From: Euglena gracilis
Lineage: Eukaryota; Euglenida; Euglenophyceae; Euglenales
Reading direction: 5' to 3'
Assembly (NCBI GenBank): GCA_039621445.1
Contig: CP154956.1
Location: 54,173,143-54,237,142, forward strand
DNA length: 64,000 bases
Below the pieces are notes generated by a model. The model worked only from the letters and a program-made list of their open reading frames with translations. It made no database searches and was not told where the DNA came from. This document shows, in pieces, positions 48,780-57,739 of the stretch (within the stretch, counting starts at the first letter, position 1; every line of letters begins with the position of its first letter). Both the position numbers and the translations under genes were made by a program.

Positions 48780-49600
48780 AAAAGAATTTGCTCGGATCTG
48801 TCACAGTTGTGCTCCTACTTGCTCAAAATTCTGGGAGCGTTGGCGAAGAAATCAAAATTTTGTTCATGCACGCACTTACGCACACCAAAAAAAAATGCGA
48901 GGTGTCAAAATTGGCTGGTTCACCAGCGAAAGGACCCAAACCCAACCCGGGGGGGGGGGGGGAGGGGGTGCCTGTTATGGGCAGGCACACCATTATAATG
49001 AAAACCTTCGGGCCCCAGTGCCTTTGGTGCACTGTGGGGTTGCCCGTGGGGTTGAAAATCCCCCCATGCCTGTCCATAACACCTCAGGAGGGGGGACCTT
49101 TCCGAAAAAGCCTGCCTGGGGCTTGGAATGGGTCGGGGAAAAAAAATCGAAAATGCAAAAAATGCCAGCAGTTTTACCCCCCCCAAAAAAACAATCACTG
49201 TCGCATTCTGGGTGGCTTATTTCAACCCATTTTTTTTCCACCCTATTTGGCCATTTTTTGGCATCCCCAATGCAACGAAACCACCCTCCCCACAATGCAA
49301 CGAAACCACCCTCCCCATTGAAATCGCTCAACAATGCATTCAGAAACCATTCAGATTCCAACTCTGGATGCTGAAATCCACGAACTAAACAGCCAGTGCC
49401 CACTGAAATGACACACACATCAATTAAACAATGATAAAAAATCTCCCAAATACGCATGGATGAGGGAAATGCTGGTGCTTGTTCTGCCAAAATATCATGT
49501 GAATAGAATCAAAGCTGCCACTTCCCTGAAACAAATCTCATTGATGACACAACTTTGCTAAATCATTTGGGGTTGCAGATATCAACAACGTATCTAACAC
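48780..49600. other. Spacer and possible 3' UTR
   Basis: No supported gene. The right side (49400-49680) lies downstream, on the minus strand, of the terminal exon at 49681 and could be its 3' untranslated region. A short duplication of ATGCAACGAAACCACCCTCC (49270, 49298) is present. Confidence 0.3.
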
Positions 49601-49680
49601 ATAAATTTCTTTGTCATTTCCCAATTTGCAAAATGGAGGGGTTTCAAATTCTGAGTGGGACTGCCAGTTGAGCTCAACAG

Positions 49681-49818
49681 TCAGACCTGCTCCACAACAA
49701 TCCCTTCTGCTGTGACAGGTTCCTGCTTTGCCTCAGCGACGGCGGTGTCCTCGGTGGGAACTTCCTTATTTGTTTCACCCTCCTTTGTTGGAGTCACAGC
49801 CACAGGTTCAGCAGCAAC
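49681..49818 (-). CDS. Candidate terminal exon, acidic protein tail
   Basis: On the minus strand, AGAATTTTCCCCCCAG is followed in phase 0 by VAAEPVAVTPTKEGETNKEV and then PTEDTAVAEAKQEPVTAEGI and VVEQV to TGA 49683-49681, 46 codons exactly. The Glu/Val/Ala/Pro/Thr-rich tail is typical of the disordered C-terminus of a cellular protein. No upstream exon could be fixed. It is too short to name. Confidence 0.5.
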   Translation of the reverse strand, partial: VAAEPVAVTPTKEGETNKEVPTEDTAVAEAKQEPVTAEGIVVEQV

Positions 49819-49869
49819 CTGGGGGGAAAATTCTGTGAGGGATTCTGAGGAGTTGGTTCAAAAACCTTA

Positions 49870-50130
49870 AATATATGTTCATTTTTTATGCATTTTGGGG
49901 GGGGAGTCTCATAAGAAAATCAAACAAGCTTTTCATAATTTTTTTTATTGGGAACATTCTTCTATTTGAATATGAATTCAAAAAAAATGCAAAAATGACA
50001 GGTAACTGATGTAAAATTTGGACACAAAGAACAACTGGCTGGATTATCTGAATTGTTTCCCAGCAAAAAATTAAAAAAAATCACCCCCAAAAAACGAATT
50101 TAAAATTGTTTTTAAATAAAAATCTTGCAG
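49870..50130. other. AT-rich intron-like stretch
   Basis: T- and A-runs with a donor-like ATGACAGGTAACTG near 50000. It ends in AATAAAAATCTTGCAG, the acceptor of the next exon. Confidence 0.3.
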
Positions 50131-50289
50131 ATCCCTGCTGGACCCTTGTGGGAGGAGGGGGGATATTGGGGGAGGGAGAACTGGCTGCGCCAGCTGATGT
50201 TTGAAACCAACAGCAAAGAAACCAAACTCCAGAAGGGTGGGGATGTTTCAGCCAAAAAAAAACTGCTGAAAATGCTTAAAACCCCTTAA
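50131..50289 (+). CDS. Candidate terminal exon, unknown protein
   Basis: After AATAAAAATCTTGCAG the phase-0 frame reads IPAGPLWEEGGYWGRENWLR, then QLMFETNSKETKLQKGGDVS and AKKKLLKMLKTP to TAA 50287-50289 (53 codons). Trp/Glu/Arg-rich and then Lys-rich composition is convincing as protein. No family is recognised. It lies close to, and opposite, the minus-strand exon at 49681, so the two cannot both belong to simple non-overlapping genes. Confidence 0.45.
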   Translation: MPAGPLWEEGGYWGRENWLRQLMFETNSKETKLQKGGDVSAKKKLLKMLKTP

Positions 50290-50504
50290 AAAACGTTCTT
50301 GTTTCACCTCATTTCAAATTTTTTGTTCAAAAATTCGGCTGGTCTGAGATACACTCGACCCCCGACTACCTTGCTGACTTGGAAAAATGTGTTGGCGGAC
50401 TCCTCCCCCCGTAAAAACATCTGCGTCAGCGGCATGTTGTTGGAACATGGTCATTTCTTTGGGAGAATTTCATCATTGCCTTGGGCAGCGAAATTGGGCA
50501 GTCA

Positions 50505-50835
50505 TGGGCAGGCACCAGGGGATTCCTGACGGGTTATAAGAGAGGGGGGTAATAATCATATGTGACCCCGCATATGCCTTACTCAAAGGATTTTTGTTTG
50601 GGGTCCTCCAACATTTACACAGAGAAGAGCTGGCATAAAAAAATTCGTGCCGGGGGCAATTTCCCGCAATTTCCCCCAGTCCAACCCCGACCACCCACCC
50701 ACCCCAAAGGCCTCCAAAATTGACTGAAACCTTGAATAATTTTTTCACCTCTCCCATGGGGGTTCAAGCAACTTGAACTCTCTTCAAGGGGGGGGGGGTG
50801 TCAGTCAAGCCTGGTGTCACAACACTTTGCCTTGG
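50505..50835. repeat. Block duplicated at 62.3 kb (copy 1)
   Basis: From GTCATGGGCAGGCACCAGGG through GGTTATAAGAGAGGGGGGTA, CAACATTTACACAGAGAAG and TCAAGCAACTTGAACTCTC to GTGTCAGTCAAGCCTGGTGT, it matches 62307-62635 in the same orientation at very high identity. Beyond about 50845 the match continues only in inverted form (see the next entry). It appears to be a recent dispersed repeat. Confidence 0.85.
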
Positions 50836-50869
50836 CAGGAGGGTATCATTCCGTAGGGATGCAACAAAG

Positions 50870-51030
50870 AACCTCAAATTATGCAATGCAAAAATGCAAG
50901 TTGTGCGTAACTTCCTTCAATGCCCTCCTAGAACGTCCTCATTGCTGTAAAAAAAAAAGACGTCCAAATTTTTTTCACCTCCGGGGAATGTTTTTCATGT
51001 GTTTCATCATGCACCTGCACGAGCAAGAAA
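50870..51030. repeat. Inverted copy of 62.65-62.79 kb
   Basis: AACTTCCTTCAATGCC, CTAGAACGTCCTCATTGCTG and GACGTCCAAA here are the reverse complement of 62700-62765. The adjacent direct block (50505-50835) keeps its orientation, so one of the two loci had an inversion of this 160-bp part. Confidence 0.75.
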
Positions 51031-51048
51031 TGTTTTGAATATGAACAG

Positions 51049-51285
<237 letters not shown>

Positions 51286-51379
51286 AAAACCAAATGATTC
51301 ATAAATGCACAATGATGGATTCATTGAGGGTGGGCATTTACATCTGAATTGTATTTCTCTCATGGTTTTGTGTTTCTAG

Positions 51380-51454
51380 ATTTGTCGGGAGGTGAGGTTC
51401 GAAACCATGAGATGGCGTTCAGGAGATTTTTTGATTTCAGAGAGTACCCATTAA
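51380..51454 (+). CDS. Candidate terminal exon, 24 residues
   Basis: GGTTTTGTGTTTCTAG is a strong acceptor at 51379. The phase-0 frame then reads ICREVRFETMRWRSGDFLIS and ESTH to TAA 51452-51454. Short but balanced. The AT-rich flank downstream has no further coding. No identity. Confidence 0.3.
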   Translation: MCREVRFETMRWRSGDFLISESTH

Positions 51455-51479
51455 AATTTTTGTTAAATTGACGAACACA

Positions 51480-52285
51480 TGCAATTTACAGGCGTTTTTT
51501 GGTGATTTCAGTCGCATCTTGGTAGCCAGCTGGACTCCCCCCACCAAGCACATCAAGATCAGAACTTGACCCAAAACCATTTCACAAGGCCCCCCAGGTC
51601 TTTTGTGCTCAGGGCGGTCCTTAAGCAAAAAAAAAAAAAATCCCGTCCCGATACACTTCAACCAAAAAATAAGGAAAAGGGGATTTTGGCCGGGGAAAAT
51701 TTTTTTGAAAATTTTTTTGAAAAATGAACCCAAAATACATGGTTTTTTGATGGAAAATCACATTTTTTTCCAAAAAAAATCTCAAATTTTTAGGGTTGAA
51801 AATTGTTAGCTTTTAGGAGGGGGGTCAAAAAATGCAGGTCAGAAAAATGGGACCAAATTTGGAACATTCAAATTTTACTGACATTTTGGAAATTTTTTGG
51901 ATTTTGAGTGGCATTTTTTTGCTTCCAAAATCTCTCAAAATCAAAATTTGAGAAATGTTGAAATTTTAGAAGGTGTGAAAAAAATGGGGTTTGGGGGGGG
52001 GGTTGGGGTAACATTTTGGGCAGCATTTTCACAAATTTCAGGAAAACGGGGGATTTGGGCTGAAAAAATTTGTAAATTTTTTCAAAAAAAATGAACCCAA
52101 AATACCGGGTGGGAAAAAACTGGGGCTAGATAAAATTAAAACCGACAAAATTGGAAGCCAAACAAATTTTCATTGCGAAATGGCCATTGTTTGAGGAAAA
52201 AGTTCTAAAATCATTTTTTGGGTCATCAAAAAAAAACACATGATTTTTTTTTAAAAAAGCTGAATTTTTTTTTAAAAAAGCAGGG
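51480..52285. other. A/T-rich spacer with homopolymer runs
   Basis: Rich in A- and T-runs of 6-14 bases with no gene. A GGGCGGTCCTTAA-A14-TCCCGTCCC block at 51612-51648 recurs at about 53834-53871 on the other side of the recombinase element. Confidence 0.5.
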
Positions 52286-52342
52286 TTTTTTTTTTAAAAC
52301 CGTTAACCGTTCACGGGCTTCCCCACGTGAGGAAACGGGGTG

Positions 52343-52443
52343 CGTTCACGGGTGCGTACTACGGCACCCGTGAACGGACCCCGTTTTCACATATGCGCAC
52401 CCGTGGTCGGTTCACGGGTGCACAGACGGCAGCCGTGGACGGA
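52343..52443. repeat. Left hairpin and direct repeat of YR element
   Basis: Hairpin arms are 52343-52355 and 52364-52376 (13 bp, perfect, loop GTACTACG). The direct repeat 52396-52443 contains CCGTGGTCGGTTCACGGGTG and GGCAGCCGTGGACGGA. The order is hairpin then direct repeat on this side. Confidence 0.85.
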
Positions 52444-52471
52444 GTTTTACATAAAAAAAAAGGAAAAACAT

Positions 52472-53247
52472 TTACGCAGTAGGGAAGAGGATGTGAAACA
52501 AATGGTGATCGACGTGATTGAGGTCTCCGGGCAAGTTTTTCATTGTGCCCACGACGATGCTGTACGATTTTCGCCCGTCCATAATTTGCGGCTTGAAACT
52601 TTCGACCACCAACCGACGAAGAACCTCCCCTCGGTATCCGGTGGTGTACCCCAATAAAAGGACATTCCTCCTTTGGACCAAAAATGGTGTGTTCCCTTCG
52701 GCAGCCTTCAAAACTGTGAGCAACTCGTCCGCCTGCAAAACTGTGTTTGTCAACCCACCCTTGGCCTCCATTGCTTTTTTGGCCCTTTCGTGCGTGACGA
52801 GTGGCTTCATCAACGCATTGAACTGCGGGAACTGGGACACAGACGATGGTACAATGATGGCATAAACGGGAGCCAATCCTGCTGCGTCTTGAAAAGTTCA
52901 CGAGCATCAACGCACCATCTGGCCCATCCCACCAAAACTTCGTCCAAAGAGCCAAAAACAACGCCATGCCGGTTGCAAACATCTATATACTCCAAAAAAC
53001 ACTTTACTGCGGCATGGTTCTTGGGGCCCAGGTCACAATTTTGACCACCGGTGGGGAGACTGCCTAAAAGGGCATCCACTGCAGCAGCTCCTAGGGAGCC
53101 GGCACCACGTAAAACAGCCAAAAATTCATCTACGTTGGGGGGGCGGGGCATCTGTGCTTCCATCATGTTGGCAAAACGCTTCATCGGACTGTGGGGAAAA
53201 GCAGAGGACAGACAGAAACACAAATGTAAAAAACCCAAAAAATTCAA
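52472..53247 (-). pseudogene. Tyrosine recombinase, Crypton-like, one frameshift, short C-terminus
   Basis: The N-terminal frame (53247-52810) includes FLAVLRGAGSLGAAAVDALL and FLEYIDVCNRHGVVFGSLDE, then LVGWARWCVDARELFKTQQD. After a shift at about 52,880 the second frame (52876-52472) reads FNALMKPLVTHERAKKAMEA and RNVLLLGYTTGYRGEVLRRL, ending HHLFHILFPTA. Y-T-T-G-Y-R-G-E is the first catalytic Arg box, and the helical N-terminus is the core-binding domain. The second half of the catalytic domain (His-x-x-Arg, Tyr) is absent, so the gene is truncated. It would act on DNA ends by a Tyr-linked intermediate. Confidence 0.6.
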
Positions 53248-53269
53248 ATTCCGCTCAGAGTAACACCTT

Positions 53270-53357
53270 GCGCAACCGTGGTCGGTTCACGGGTGCACGC
53301 ACGGCAGCCGTGGACGGAATTTCCGTTCACGGGTGCGCACTACGGCACCCGTGAACG
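53270..53357. repeat. Right direct repeat and hairpin of YR element
   Basis: The direct repeat 53270-53318 matches 52396-52443 with a few changes. The hairpin arms are 53324-53336 and 53345-53357, identical to the left arms. The order is direct repeat then hairpin, the mirror of the left side. A further partial arm (CACCCGTGAACG, about 53368) follows. Confidence 0.85.
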
Positions 53358-53470
53358 GCCAAAATTCACCCGTGAACGCCAAAAACGCGATTTTTGACCC
53401 CCTAGGCATCTCGTTAGGAAGCGCTTGCCTACTGCGAGGAAGCCCATGAACTTGGTTAACGGTTTTAAGA

Positions 53471-53569
53471 AAAAAGCGGGGTCCGATCACGATTCCCGGT
53501 GGAGAAACGGGGGGCGCCTACGGCGCCCCCCGTTTCTCCACCGGGAATCGTGATCGGACCCCGCTTTTT
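53471..53569. repeat. Perfect palindrome, 48-bp arms, 3-base loop
   Basis: Arms 53471-53518 and 53522-53569 pair at all 48 positions around TAC. With closing C-G this is a C(TACG)G tip, the UNCG type. Arm words include GCGGGGTCCGATCACG and GGTGGAGAAACGGGGGGC. It overlaps the right inverted end of the recombinase element by about six bases. Zero mismatches imply recent origin or correction by gene conversion. Confidence 0.95.
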
Positions 53570-53639
53570 CTTATAAAAAAAGCATCTTTCAAAAAATGGC
53601 AGTCGATCTTGGCAAACACCTATGGTCAAGCCCCAAAAA

Positions 53640-53725
53640 TCCCCCATTTTAGGCCATTTTAGGCCGTTTTAGGCCGTTTCAGGCCATTTTAGGCCATTTT
53701 AGGCATTTTAGGCCATTTTAGCTAT
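53640..53725. repeat. AGGCCATTTT tandem repeat
   Basis: Eight or so 9-11-bp units of AGGCC(A/G)TTTT. A similar decamer array (CATTTTCGGC) is at 63020-63085. Confidence 0.85.
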
Positions 53726-53766
53726 AGGTGCCTGTATATGGGTCCCAAAATGGGTCAAAAAAACAC

Positions 53767-53886
53767 CCGGCGCCGAAGGCGCCGGAAAAAATTTTTCGGG
53801 TCCAAAACTGCCCTGGGGGGGGGCGGTCCTTAAGGGGCGGTCCTTAACTAAAAAAAAAAAAAATCCCGTCCCTTATGGACCGCCCT
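53767..53886. repeat. CCGGCGCC-GAA-GGCGCCGG hairpin and GGGCGGTCC block
   Basis: A perfect 8-bp-arm hairpin (53767-53785) is followed by GGGCGGTCCTTAA and a 14-A run (53833-53871) and then GGACCGCCC, so this last block has short inverted ends. The hairpin motif recurs at about 62876-62892 and in part at 61509. Confidence 0.7.
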
Positions 53887-53889
53887 GTT

Positions 53890-54365
53890 TGTGCTTTCGG
53901 ATTTTTTTTTGGAACAGCGAATGCTATTTTTTTTATCCATATCCTGACTCAATTTCATCGATTTCTCCAACGTTTCTAATGATTTCTCTTTCGTCATTTT
54001 CTTTGGCTCATTGCAGTGCAAAGGGGGCTTATTATTATTTGGGCTGTCGAAATTGGACCTCAAAGCTGGGGGGCAGGGGTGCATGGCACATTGGACATGG
54101 CAAAAAGTTGTGTTTTTCAACAAAATTCCACATATTTCTTCGTTTTTTTGATTTATTGCATATTTTGGTGACTATTTTTATTTTGTATTTATTATATTGG
54201 GGGTTCTTTCACATTTTCGACTATTTTCTTTCCTTTACGGGATGATTCAGGGGGAAAAAACCTCCATATTTTCTTCTTTTTATTTGCTCACAAGACCGGG
54301 GGGGGGGGATATGCAACTTGGCCTTTCAAATTATGCAAGTCAAAAAAATGCAAAAAAAGCAAAAA
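53890..54365. other. AT-rich spacer, no supported gene
   Basis: Phe/Tyr-rich frames only. Ends in A-rich, TGCAAAAA-type repeats. Confidence 0.35.
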
Positions 54366-54512
54366 AAAAAAAGCAACTTGCATGAAACCCTTGAGAAAAG
54401 GCTGGAATATAACAGAGTTTTGCTGCCTAAAATCCGTAAACATATGACAATGCCGGTGTACCTGTCAATGATTCGCAAAGAAGACCTCCTGGAAGACAAA
54501 GGCAAGCACTGA
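54366..54512 (+). CDS. Exon-like segment, unknown protein
   Basis: The frame reads ETLEKRLEYNRVLLPKIRKH, then MTMPVYLSMIRKEDLLEDKG and KH to TGA. Charged and helical in style, unlike the poly-A-derived Lys run before it. The acceptor is not clear. No family is recognised. Confidence 0.3.
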   Translation, partial: KKSNLHETLEKRLEYNRVLLPKIRKHMTMPVYLSMIRKEDLLEDKGKH

Positions 54513-54552
54513 AACTTTGAAAATCAACATGAATGGCACCTGCACGTTCAGT

Positions 54553-54795
54553 CTAAGCAAATCGTCCCTCCAGGTCACCATTGAACATCAATAAAGCAGC
54601 AGCACGTTGCGTTTCATTGCACAACGTGGAACGCAACTTGGTATCAACACACCCAGCAAGACTGAACAAACGTGGCGGCACACCCTTCTGTTTTCTATAA
54701 CACAACATTTGGATTCCACACATGAAGAAATGTGTGCTTTCAACGTCAGCAGAGGTGGTGGGAATGGTCAGCAAAAACTTGGGCGAGGGCATCAC
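54553..54795 (-). pseudogene. hAT transposase dimerisation-domain fragment
   Basis: The minus strand reads FLLTIPTTSADVESTHFFMC, then GVPPRLFSLAGCVDTKLRST and LCNETQRAAALLMFNGDLEG. The pattern I-P-x-x-S-A-x-x-E-x-x-F followed by L-x-x-E-x-x-x-x-L-x-x-x-N is that of the hAT C-terminal dimerisation region. Only about 80 residues remain, and no zinc finger or catalytic Asp was found nearby. No terminal repeats can be linked to it. Confidence 0.5.
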
Positions 54796-54912
54796 CGTGC
54801 TTCGCCCTTTAATAGGGTGAAAGTATCAAAGACCCCAGGCAGCTGCAGAGGGACCAGGGACAAAACATAACATGGTGACCAACCACAAAATTTTTCCAGG
54901 GCAAAATATTTT

Positions 54913-55344
54913 ATGCAAAAAAATGCAAAAAAATGCAAAAAATGCAAATTTCGGGAAAACCTGATTATGCAAAAAAATCCCCCCCTCCCTGACGAGACCC
55001 CAGAATGTTTTTCCCCTCTCACGATGTTGAAGACCATCCAGAAGCTGCGAAAACCAGGCCTTTTGTTTTGTAAGGCCTCACCAAAAACAGAGATTTTTGA
55101 CTCTGGATGGGCGATCAGCTTTTGGGGTAGGCAGTCTCATGGCATACGTCCTGGCCAAAGATGCAGGGATTATAAAATGGTTATTTTAAAGAGAAATTGG
55201 TTTGGGTCTGACCCAGCCAACCCTTGTGGGCTGGTACCCTGCTTTAAAAAAAACAAACGAAATCTGCAGGCACAAGGAATTTGTTTTGAACTAGAATCCT
55301 CAGGCAACCCGAGCGCATTACACTTTTGGACTTATCTTGCGTAA
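54913..55344 (+). CDS. Hypothetical ORF of 143 residues
   Basis: From ATG 54913 it reads a Lys-rich repeat-derived start, then ETPECFSPLTMLKTIQKLRK (a second ATG at 55024), FCKASPKTEIFDSGWAISFW, RDYKMVILKRNWFGSDPANP and ELESSGNPSALHFWTYLA to TAA. Composition from 54985 on is balanced. No family is recognised. The second ATG is the more credible start. Confidence 0.35.
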   Translation: MQKNAKKCKKCKFRENLIMQKNPPLPDETPECFSPLTMLKTIQKLRKPGLLFCKASPKTEIFDSGWAISFWGRQSHGIRPGQRCRDYKMVILKRNWFGSDPANPCGLVPCFKKNKRNLQAQGICFELESSGNPSALHFWTYLA

Positions 55345-55449
55345 TTAGTTGCTGTTTCATGACACATAGGTGCATGCCATTGGGCAAGTCCTGCCAGTGT
55401 GCAGGTTTGCACGGCACTTTTTTGGTGGCCAGGTTTTTTCATTAATTTT

Positions 55450-55493
55450 ATTTGTTGTTGAGGCTGTTGCTGCTGCTGCTGGTGCTGCTGCCG

Positions 55494-55579
<86 letters not shown>

Positions 55580-55605
55580 GCTGCTGCTGTTGTTGTTGTC
55601 GTTGG
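55450..55605. repeat. (TTG)n microsatellite
   Basis: About 33 TTG triplets flanked by CTG-rich triplets on both sides. Poly-Gln, poly-Leu and poly-Val frames are artefacts. Confidence 0.95.
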
Positions 55606-56011
55606 GTACAACTGTCCATCAAAATTTGAACTTTGAGCTTTCCAGCGAATGAAGCAACTTCGAAATGAACAGTTATGGTGAACAATTATGGCTCTGATGC
55701 TGTGTTGAAACTCAAAAAGATAATGTTCGCAAAAATCTCACAAGGTCACCAAAATTGTGTCTGGAAGCAAGAAAATAGAGCTTTTTTTTGCGGCAACCCC
55801 TCTGAGATTTTCAGTTGGGACCTACAACACACCAAAAATGCCTGACCCCCCCCCCGTCCACCCTGACCAGGGGATGGTCACACGACAAGGTGCCAAAAAC
55901 AACCCGTTTTCAAAACCAACGACAATCCCCGACTGGGGTATGATTGGTACATAGGGGTGGTCGGTGGACAAAAGTGGGGGGGTACTATTATATATAAATA
56001 AAAGGATGAAA

Positions 56012-56074
56012 TCATACTTCTGGTTCTGGTTCTGCCTCTTTTGGTTGGGCCACAACCTCAGGTGCCGCAGGAAT
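56012..56074 (-). CDS. Candidate terminal exon, 20 residues
   Basis: On the minus strand CATTCCACTCCACAG precedes a phase-0 frame reading IPAAPEVVAQPKEAEPEPEV and TGA (56014-56012). A possible preceding exon (about 56103-56171) reads NGQVKIFDLKASPRTRRFRL, but would leave an intron of only 28 bases, so the join is uncertain. The Pro/Glu-rich tail resembles those at 47293 and 49681. Confidence 0.4.
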   Translation of the reverse strand: MPAAPEVVAQPKEAEPEPEV

Positions 56075-56409
56075 CTGTGGAGTGGAATGAGGAGACACTG
56101 ACGATGCCTGACAAACGAAAACGCCTGGTACGTGGGGAAGCCTTTAGGTCGAAGATTTTGACCTGCCCATTCTACAAAAAAAATGCTATTTTGGAAAATT
56201 TGGGGGTTCTTTGTCAAAAATTTTAAATTGCCAGAGTAAGATGCTGAAGAAAATTGACAATTGTGGGGAGACATGGGGTCCGAGCCTGCAGACCTCCCTC
56301 AACGGCGGCGGGGGGGGACACCTCCACCAAAACCATGGCTGCCCTAATTATAATTCGCAATCTTGGATGGTGTCCATTGCGGTGCGAGGAAGGGTTCAAC
56401 CAGGGGATT

Positions 56410-56830
56410 GCTTAGAACCCCCCCCCCCCCCCGGGAGGTCCAGCCTCCAGCTGGCAAAAAGGCTGTTGGCTGGAAACGAGCTGCTGGCTGGACCCCGGGG
56501 GGGGGGGGGGTCCGGGGCTGGAGGGGGCTGGGCTGGGCTGGGGCGCTGAGAAAAACAAAAATTTTTCTAAAACATTTTTGCCTACTCGATGCTAGAACCA
56601 GGCTGGAAAATGCAGGGATGGGTGTGCTGGGCAGCCTGGTTGGCTGGCCAGCTTGCGGCCGGCTGGCCCGGCCTCCGGCCGGGCTGGACCCAACTTTATT
56701 TCACTCGACCCCCCGAGGGGGGGGGGTCTCCCAGCCTGAATTTGGGCTGATGGCTAAATTTGAGCTGCTGGCTGGCTAGACCCCCCTCCGGCTCCGGGTG
56801 GTAGGGTACCCTCCGGCTTAAGAAATCCCC
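56410..56830. repeat. GCTGGCTGG-rich repeat (copy 2)
   Basis: Collinear with 40270-40745, including CCAGCTGGCAAAAAGGCTG, GGCTGGGCTGGGCTGG, GGCCGGCTGGCCCGGCCTCC and GGACCCAACTTTATTTCACT. About 50 bp shorter between the two halves. Flanked by oligo-C and oligo-G runs. Confidence 0.8.
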
Positions 56831-56929
56831 TGGGTTCGACACAAAGCCAGATGGAGGGCACAAACCCCCTGAACAGCAGGAAGTGTGGTCCAGAAGGTTC
56901 TTTTGAAATCCCCCCCCCCTAGTGCAAGA

Positions 56930-57720
56930 CCCCCACCCAGGGTTCGATATAAGGACAGGTGGGGGGGTCCGGACCAGGGTTCGATATAAGGAGAGGAGGG
57001 GGGGGGGTCGTCCGGACCCCCCCCCTGCGGGCCAGGAGGGGGGAGGGGTGGGGGGGTGCCCACCCCCCCGACCCAAACAGTGGCGCGGTCAGGGTGACCG
57101 AAAAACTTTGACCCCCCAAAACGACCAAAGTTCCATTTTGGGCCCTTTTGGGAAAAAATTGGCCAAAAATGCAAAAAAATTCGGCGCAAGCGCCGGAGGA
57201 AAAAATTGAACCTTTTTGGGGGGGGATCCCGGGCCCCCCCCGAGGGTCGGTCCGGACCCCCCTTGCAGGTGAGGGGGGGTGGTCCGGACCCCCCCTGCGG
57301 GCCAGGAGGGGGGGGGGGCACCCCCCCCCTAAACCATTTAAGCCCTCCTTATATCAAACCCTGGTCCGGACACCTCCCCCCATGCGGGCCAGGAGGGGGG
57401 GGGCCACCCCCCCCACCTAAACAGTGGCGCGGTCTGGGTGACCGAAAAATTTTGACCCCCCAAAACGACCAAAAGTGCCATTTTGGGCACTTTTTGGGCA
57501 AAAAATGTGCCAAAAATGCAAAAAAAAATTCGGCGCAAAGCGCCGGAGGAAAAAATTGACCCTTTTGGGGGGGGGGGTCCCGGATATCCCCCCCAGGGTC
57601 GGTCCGGACCCCCCTGGCAGGTGGGGGGGGTGGTCCGGACCCCCCCTGCGGGCCAGGAGGGGGGGGGGGCACCCCCCACCTAAACCATGTACGCCCTCCT
57701 TATATCAAACCCTGCCCCAC
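56930..57720. repeat. Tandem duplication of a 350-bp G/C-run unit
   Basis: AACAGTGGCGCGGTC, GGGTGACCGAAAAA, TTTGACCCCCCAAAACGACC and the hairpin TCGGCGCAAGCGCCGGAGG recur at about 57075-57200 and 57420-57560. The linking part (GGTCCGGACCCCCC, GCGGGCCAGGAGGG) recurs three times. Long G and C runs differ in length between copies. Confidence 0.85.
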
Positions 57721-57739
57721 CCCCCCGGTCGCTCACCCT

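Larger units (their letters stand above)
52286..53476 (-). mobile_element. Compact tyrosine-recombinase element with TIRs
   Basis: The ends share TTTAAAACCGTTAACC and, after a small offset, GTTCACGGGCTTCC or GTTCATGGGCTTCC in inverted orientation (52293-52320 and 53440-53468). Inside these are a hairpin CGTTCACGGGTGC(8)GCACCCGTGAACG at 52343-52376 and again at 53324-53357, and a direct repeat of about 48 bp at 52396-52443 and 53270-53318. Between the repeats lies one minus-strand tyrosine-recombinase gene and nothing else: no RT, no RNase H. The layout fits a non-retroelement YR transposon (Crypton-like), but TIRs and nested repeats are not usual for Cryptons. Confidence 0.6.

Noticed and set aside
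55332-55685. Poly-Gln protein candidate
   Set aside because: The Gln run is the TTG microsatellite read on the minus strand; flanking residues show no coding signal.
56103-56171. Second exon upstream of the 56012 terminal exon
   Set aside because: The frame fits (NGQVKIFDLKASP) but requires a 28-base intron; no better donor was found.
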